The notes beneath the pieces are model-generated. The model worked only from the letters and a program-made list of their open reading frames with translations, was not told where the DNA came from and searched no databases. Both the position numbers and the translations under genes were made by a program. A stretch of DNA of 11,068 nt from JBAYZQ01 sp041672385. GTDB lineage: Bacteria > Spirochaetota > Spirochaetia > Sphaerochaetales > Sphaerochaetaceae. Positions 7,316 to 11,068 of this stretch are shown here, piece after piece (the first letter of the stretch is position 1; each line of letters starts with the position of its first letter). The DNA is taken from contig JBAYZQ010000070.1 in assembly GCA_041672385.1 (NCBI GenBank), positions 1 through 11,068 on the forward strand. Direction: 5' to 3'.

Positions 7316-7341
7316 TAACCCGATGCAGATGCACCGGGTTA
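7316..7341 (-). other. Intercistronic RNA hairpin between the binding-protein and permease genes
   Basis: On the transcribed (-) strand the RNA UAACCCGGUGC (7341-7331) pairs with GCAUCGGGUUA (7326-7316) around the tetraloop AUCU. That gives 11 pairs, ten Watson-Crick and one G-U. On the + strand the G-U becomes an A-C mismatch, so the structure is favoured in the operon's own mRNA. It starts eight bases after the binding-protein stop and ends 18 bases before the permease ATG. The bases after it (CTTTGCTTGG) are not a T-run, so it is more likely a 3'-end stabiliser or partial terminator than a full terminator. Such elements are known between binding-protein and permease genes (malE-malF). Confidence 0.6.
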
Positions 7342-7349
7342 GAAAATCT

Positions 7350-8684
7350 TTATTGCATTGCAATATATTTGTCCATTGCTTTCTGAACTTCTGCTGCAGC
7401 TTCTTTAGGTGTCTTGGAACCAAGTCCAATTTCCTGAAGAACTTTATTAAGTACAGTATAAACTGATGGATCAAGAGCGGAATCAAGTACGTAACAAGTG
7501 CTTTCTGATTGTGCGTAATACCCCATCATCTTCTTTACGATTGGTTCTACTTTTTTAGCCGATACGTCTTTTCTTGTAGGAACATACCTACCTAGTTCAA
7601 GATACTGTTGTTGAATTTCAGATGAATATAAATATTTCATAAGTTTAACAGCTGCTATTTCTTTAGCACTTCCTGCTGTAATAGCTGAGGAAATTCCAAA
7701 ACCACAACCTAAGGTAGAAGATACTGTTCCAGGGTAATTTTCACCTGGAAGAGCAGGGAATGGAATAAGAGCAAGGTCAGTTTCCTGTTTTGCTGGTGAA
7801 ATTAAGGATTCACCTGTTGTATGGTTGGTTAAGAATGCTGATTCTTTCCAATCTCCATCTACGAAAAAGGCTGCTTTTCCACTAGCAAATAGTCCTGGAG
7901 CCTCACCATAGGCTAATTGAATTGTGTTTCTTGAGATAACGCCATCATCATACATGGTTTTTACCATATTAAGGGCTTGAACAAATTCAGGATCGGTGAA
8001 CTTTACTTTTCCCATCTTTACATCATCAAACCACTTAGTTCCAACATAACGTCCAGCTATGGTTGAGAATAAGCAAGACTGCATTACCCAGTCATCTTTA
8101 TTGGCCATAAGAACAGTTTGAATTCCGTTTGCTTTTAAGGTTGGTACCATAGCTTTAAGTTCTTCATAAGTTGTTGGAATTTTAAGGCCTAGACTGGTAA
8201 GAAGTCCTTTGTTGGTATAAACAACTGTTGTATAACAAATTGACTGTGGAAGTTCAGCAAGATAACCGGATCCTTGAGTTTTTGTATTTAAAGCTGTTGA
8301 AACAAAATTTGATAAGAATTCTTCACCTAAAAGTGGCTTAAGGTCTTTTACGAGTTTGTTTTCATGAATTGCCATTGATCTTCCTGATGGGTACATGTAC
8401 ATAACATCAGGAAGGTTGCCACTAGCAATATAAGCTGATACTTTCTGGTGAAAAGCCTCGTTACATAAATCTTCGGTTACGAGATCTATATTGGGGTTTT
8501 CATCTCTGAAGTTCTGCCAAACTTGTCTTTCCTTTTCATATCCAGGTTCAGTGGTATCATAATAATTTAAGACTTTTAGTGTAACTTTTTCTCCAGAATT
8601 TTCTTCGATTCCCTCTGCAAAGCCCATGCTTAGAACAAGAGACAACACGGCAAGTAGTAATAAAATACGTTTTATGTTTTTCAT
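7350..8684 (-). CDS. Sugar ABC transporter substrate-binding protein, extracellular solute-binding family 1
   Basis: This encodes a 444-residue MalE-like periplasmic binding protein that captures a sugar and delivers it to the two permeases. Residues 1-23 form a signal peptide: basic MKNIKR, a leucine-rich core and a likely cut after GFA, leaving EGIEENSG. No lipobox cysteine is present, so the protein should be free in the periplasm rather than a lipoprotein. The body has the family pattern: VTLKVLNYYD (first strand), WQNFRDENPNIDL, YIASGNLPDVMYM, and GKAAFFVDGDWKESAF in the second lobe. The start is ATG 8684, with GAGGAGG seven to thirteen bases upstream. An in-frame TTG at 8699 precedes that ribosome site and should be ignored. 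It sits between the ROK gene and the permeases. The ligand cannot be deduced from sequence; a di- or oligosaccharide is plausible for the family. Confidence 0.93.
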   Translation of the reverse strand: MKNIKRILLLLAVLSLVLSMGFAEGIEENSGEKVTLKVLNYYDTTEPGYEKERQVWQNFRDENPNIDLVTEDLCNEAFHQKVSAYIASGNLPDVMYMYPSGRSMAIHENKLVKDLKPLLGEEFLSNFVSTALNTKTQGSGYLAELPQSICYTTVVYTNKGLLTSLGLKIPTTYEELKAMVPTLKANGIQTVLMANKDDWVMQSCLFSTIAGRYVGTKWFDDVKMGKVKFTDPEFVQALNMVKTMYDDGVISRNTIQLAYGEAPGLFASGKAAFFVDGDWKESAFLTNHTTGESLISPAKQETDLALIPFPALPGENYPGTVSSTLGCGFGISSAITAGSAKEIAAVKLMKYLYSSEIQQQYLELGRYVPTRKDVSAKKVEPIVKKMMGYYAQSESTCYVLDSALDPSVYTVLNKVLQEIGLGSKTPKEAAAEVQKAMDKYIAMQ

Positions 8685-8690
8685 TTTTAT

Positions 8691-8697
8691 CCTCCTC
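8691..8697 (-). promoter_or_regulatory. Strong ribosome binding site of the binding-protein gene
   Basis: GAGGAGG on the - strand, six bases before ATG 8684, is the strongest Shine-Dalgarno sequence in the cluster. It decides the start. The upstream in-frame TTG at 8699-8697 overlaps this site and could not be the initiator. The strength suits a binding protein made in excess over its permeases. Confidence 0.85.
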
Positions 8698-8717
8698 AAA
8701 AATGATTTTCAATTTTT
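8698..8717 (-). promoter_or_regulatory. AT-rich dyad between the ROK and binding-protein genes (operator or hairpin candidate)
   Basis: AAAAAT and ATTTTT arms enclose TGAAAATC, in which GA and TC can pair further. The dyad sits directly upstream of the ribosome site, inside the 54-bp gap. It could be an operator for the adjacent ROK protein or a weak mRNA hairpin. Such AT-rich dyads arise easily by chance in this genome, so the call is tentative. No clear promoter is visible in the gap. Confidence 0.25.
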
Positions 8718-8738
8718 AATAGGAGATAAAAGAATGTT

Positions 8739-9851
8739 TTAGATCGGAATTTGCCTTTTTTGGAAAAGTTCGCTTACCAATTTCCCAGCTGCCCCACAGG
8801 CTACTGTTGTAGGTCCATGGGATGAATAACGGACATTTATTGATTTTGAAATTGGAAATTGCCAGTTTTCTTTAATTGAATTTTCAAGTTCTTTGCAAAT
8901 GTCTGAATCCGCGCTTTCAATATCTCCACCGATTATTACATCATTAATGTCTAGGGTGTTTACCAAGAATGCAATGTTTTGGGATATTTCCCTTGTAACT
9001 TTTTGCATCCTTTCAGGGTCCTTAAGAAGGTTGTCTAGGCTGAATTCTTCTTGTGAAAGTTGTTTAAAGTGTTCTTTTTTCTCACAAAAAATACTTTTAA
9101 ACTCTCCCGCAAAAGAATTACTGCCGTAATGGATTTCTCCACCAATGACAAGACCGACTCCGACTCCAATTCGTCCATGTCCTGAATCTGAATAAAGTGA
9201 ATGCTTGAATTCGATAAACAAGAATAAAAGGTTTTCAGGGCTAATTTTTCGGTTTTCTCTGAATACCAGTTCTGTCATAGCACAGCAGTTAGAATCATTT
9301 TCGATTGAAACCGGTACTGGAAGACTTTTTCTAATTTTCTCAATAATTCTGTTTGGCTTGTCAATTTCAAGTGGTACGGAATAAATAATAGTTCCATCCT
9401 TATGATTTATAAGGCCTCCTACTCCAATTCCAATTCCTAGAAAATGACCTGGATAGCTTTTAAGCTTTTCAAGGTATTTCCAATAAAGCATTTCAATTAG
9501 GGATTTCAAGTTCTTTTGTGTAATAAGTTCATCTTTTTCTTCGGAAAGAAGTATCTTTCCCGAGAAATCAACTGCTACCACCTGATAAGAATGGTGTTGA
9601 ATGGCGACTCCTAGTATGTAACCAAAATTTCCATCAACATCAAGCATTATTGGACGCCTTCCGACTCCTTGAACAAATCCTTCATAATCACTGGTTTCTT
9701 TGACAATGTTATTTTCAAGCATTTTATTGATTATCACCGAAACGGTAGATTTATCAATATTTAGCCGTTTTGAAACCTGGGCTCTGCTTTGTCCGCTGTT
9801 CAGCCAAATTTCATGAAGTATTCTGTAGTTTGAAGGTAGATTATTTTCCAT
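8739..9851 (-). CDS. ROK-family transcriptional repressor
   Basis: This encodes a sugar-responsive repressor of the ROK family (XylR/NagC/Mlc type), about 370 residues. The N-terminal winged helix-turn-helix is clear: NYRILHEIWLNSGQSRAQVS followed by KRLNIDKSTVSVIINKML, then a wing and linker ending in VGRRPIMLDVD. The C-terminal part is the actin-like sugar-binding fold, with GIGIGVGGLI, IENDSNCCAMTELVF, GVGVGLVIGGEIHYGSNSFAGEF and the closing TTVACGAAGKL. The kinase phosphate motif DxGGT is replaced by GVAIQHH, so it should not phosphorylate sugar. The usual zinc-binding cysteine cluster CxCGxxGC after AGE is missing. I chose ATG 9851, preceded closely by GGGG; an in-frame TTG at 9860 has no ribosome site at a suitable distance. 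It lies between the glycosyltransferase and the importer and is their likely regulator. The inducer is unknown. Confidence 0.9.
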   Translation of the reverse strand: MENNLPSNYRILHEIWLNSGQSRAQVSKRLNIDKSTVSVIINKMLENNIVKETSDYEGFVQGVGRRPIMLDVDGNFGYILGVAIQHHSYQVVAVDFSGKILLSEEKDELITQKNLKSLIEMLYWKYLEKLKSYPGHFLGIGIGVGGLINHKDGTIIYSVPLEIDKPNRIIEKIRKSLPVPVSIENDSNCCAMTELVFRENRKISPENLLFLFIEFKHSLYSDSGHGRIGVGVGLVIGGEIHYGSNSFAGEFKSIFCEKKEHFKQLSQEEFSLDNLLKDPERMQKVTREISQNIAFLVNTLDINDVIIGGDIESADSDICKELENSIKENWQFPISKSINVRYSSHGPTTVACGAAGKLVSELFQKRQIPI

Positions 9852-9863
9852 ATTCCCCAAAAT

Positions 9864-9875
9864 TAAAGCACTTTA
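9864..9875 (-). promoter_or_regulatory. Short inverted repeat upstream of the ROK gene (weak operator candidate)
   Basis: TAAAG and CTTTA arms separated by two bases lie in the roughly 35-bp gap between the glycosyltransferase stop and the ROK start. They could be an autoregulatory site, but 5-bp arms are common by chance in AT-rich DNA. No promoter elements are evident here. Confidence 0.15.
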
Positions 9876-9886
9876 CCTATGCCTTG

Positions 9887-11011
9887 TCAATTCAGCTTAC
9901 CTAAGGTTTGCTGCCACACATCAATCAAGCTTTTGAAAGTCTCAATTTTCCTTTCTACTATTTCTTTTCTCTCTTCAACTGCCTCCTTAGCATTGTTCAA
10001 GAATCCTATGAATTCCTGACGGTTGTTATCTTCGAACGAAAGGGCGGCGTCAATACTTGAATTGACTGCTTTCTTTTCGAGATCATCTCCTGTAAAATAG
10101 GTGAAAAAAATTCCAAGATCTTTTTTATCAATTTTAAAAAGTCTTGTTTTTTCTCTTACGTAACGAAATCTTATGATGTCCTGTCTCTGACGACTCCAGT
10201 AATTTTGTTTTCTTTCTGGAGGAAGGTGAATTAACAAAACCTCAGGGTCAAAGAACATTTTATAACCACAGTATTTACAGTTCAGTACATAATCATCGTC
10301 TTCTCCTCTAGTTCCAAATGGATCAAAGGGAACATTAGAAAAAACTTTTTTGTTTAAAATCATGTTGCCTCCAAATGCTATTGAGGTTTGACAAAGCATC
10401 TGTGAAGAGGTTAGCATTGAGTTTACTTCTTCATTAAACAACTTGTCTTTTGGCCATGACAAAAGGCTGTTGTGAGCTTGTCCTTCATATACTTTCCTTC
10501 CTGCTGAGTCCTCTACGCACCCGGTTTTAGCAAGAACTAGTTCTCCATTAAATTCTTTTTTAAGGTGTTTTAAGGCTTTTTCTATGTAATCTGAACGTAT
10601 TACTTCGTCATCATCTATCATAATTACATTGTCAAAACCCTTCATCTGGGCATAAACAAGTCCAAGGTTTCTAACTCCTCCGTAACAGTACGTATCTACA
10701 AGGCAAAGGGAACTTTTTTTCATCCCTGTCTTTTCTAAGGTTTGAACAACCTTAGAATATAATAAAGAATCAAGCACTGTTATGTTTAGCTCTGATACTT
10801 TTTTGACAATATTTAAAACTTTATTTGAAATTTCTTCAGAAAAAGGAACTGGTAAAATTATCACATCTTCTTTAATCCCTATTTGTTCAAGGTTTTCAAG
10901 TGTTCTTAGAAGAGTCCCTTCTTCTTCAATAGGAAAGGGATGGTCGAAGACCTTCCAGCTTTCAATAGTGTAGGTACTCCAATAAGTTGGAATGATTAAA
11001 CAACATGACAT
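9887..11011 (-). CDS. GT-A-fold glycosyltransferase, family 2-like, acceptor unknown
   Basis: This encodes a 374-residue soluble protein with a GT-A nucleotide-sugar-binding fold. It opens with a strand, CCLIIPTYW (3-11), then DHPFPIEEEGTL (23-34). GGVRNLGLVYA (111-121) and MIDDDEVI (131-138) follow; the latter carries the DxD-type metal site at about 133-135. FGGNMILNKKVF (213-224), GEDDDYVLNCKYCGY (236-250; acidic GEDD as probable catalytic base) and LIHLPPE (260-266; histidine as possible metal ligand) complete the catalytic core. The C-terminal 50 residues are charged and probably coiled coil. No membrane segment or signal peptide is seen, so it acts in the cytoplasm. The start has AGGAG (11018-11022 on the complement) six bases upstream. 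It is first in the probable operon with a ROK regulator and a sugar importer. Synthesis of a small glycoside, a glycolipid or a polysaccharide are all possible. Confidence 0.8.
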   Translation of the reverse strand: MSCCLIIPTYWSTYTIESWKVFDHPFPIEEEGTLLRTLENLEQIGIKEDVIILPVPFSEEISNKVLNIVKKVSELNITVLDSLLYSKVVQTLEKTGMKKSSLCLVDTYCYGGVRNLGLVYAQMKGFDNVIMIDDDEVIRSDYIEKALKHLKKEFNGELVLAKTGCVEDSAGRKVYEGQAHNSLLSWPKDKLFNEEVNSMLTSSQMLCQTSIAFGGNMILNKKVFSNVPFDPFGTRGEDDDYVLNCKYCGYKMFFDPEVLLIHLPPERKQNYWSRQRQDIIRFRYVREKTRLFKIDKKDLGIFFTYFTGDDLEKKAVNSSIDAALSFEDNNRQEFIGFLNNAKEAVEERKEIVERKIETFKSLIDVWQQTLGKLN

Positions 11012-11023
11012 TTATAACTCCTG

Positions 11024-11054
11024 ATTAATTAATTGATATTTTCAACTAATTAAT
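11024..11054 (-). promoter_or_regulatory. 31-bp imperfect dyad upstream of the glycosyltransferase operon (operator candidate)
   Basis: Arms ATTAATTAATTGA (11024-11036) and TCAACTAATTAAT (11042-11054) are reverse complements over 13 bp with one mismatch, separated by TATTT. The same bases include a direct repeat, TAATTAATTG, at 11026 and 11047, exactly 21 bp apart. The dyad ends about 12 bp upstream of the start codon, next to the ribosome site. It occupies most of the upstream DNA present in the window, so it probably overlaps the promoter. The TTAGTT...AACTAA style resembles operators of XylR-type ROK proteins, which makes the operon's own ROK protein the first candidate ligand. No promoter could be assigned reliably. 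Confidence 0.5.
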
Positions 11055-11068
11055 TGTCTCACAGGTTT

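Noticed and set aside
8685..8699. Longer binding-protein N-terminus starting at TTG 8699
   Set aside because: The TTG overlaps the GAGGAGG ribosome site of ATG 8684, and the added residues would come from the ribosome site itself.
9864..9875. TAAAG/CTTTA repeat as a full intrinsic terminator after the glycosyltransferase gene
   Set aside because: The stem is only five A/T-rich pairs with a two-base gap and no proper U-run at the right distance; kept only as a very weak operator candidate.

Overview
The window most likely comes from a spirochaete of the Treponema group. It is AT-rich (roughly one third G+C by eye). It carries the order L13-S9-RecX, which I recall from Treponema pallidum. Its proteins also read as spirochaete-like. 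The genus is inferred from gene order and protein style; no search was run.

Left half (1 to about 5268, + strand) is housekeeping: the 3' part of rimO (its first few codons lie before the window), a UvrD/PcrA-type helicase one base downstream, a 185-bp regulatory gap, then rplM, rpsI and recX. The gap contains a perfect 10-bp hairpin that could be a ribosomal-protein leader. Two abutting hairpins followed by seven T residues lie inside the first codons of recX. They look like the terminator or attenuator of the rplM-rpsI operon, embedded in coding sequence.

Right half (5265 to 11068, - strand) is a five-gene cluster, read right to left: a GT-A-fold glycosyltransferase, a ROK-family transcriptional repressor, a family-1 sugar-binding protein with a signal peptide, and two MalF/MalG-type permeases. 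Gaps are short (about 35, 54 and 52 bp, plus one ATGA overlap), so it is probably one operon. It meets recX tail to tail with a 4-bp overlap (TTAA), so no intergenic terminator exists for either operon.

How the parts may work together (inference): the ROK protein would sense a sugar or sugar phosphate and control the importer. A 31-bp imperfect dyad just upstream of the glycosyltransferase is the best operator candidate. A strand-specific hairpin between the binding-protein and permease genes probably sets their expression ratio. The cluster has no ATPase, so a shared MsmX/MalK/UgpC-type ATPase from elsewhere must energise it. It also has no glycosidase, phosphorylase or kinase, so the substrate cannot be named. 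The most unusual features are the glycosyltransferase heading an importer operon, and enlarged periplasmic loops at the equivalent place in both permeases.

I saw no tRNA, rRNA, CRISPR array, insertion sequence, phage gene or replication origin. No gene-free stretch exceeds 300 bp.
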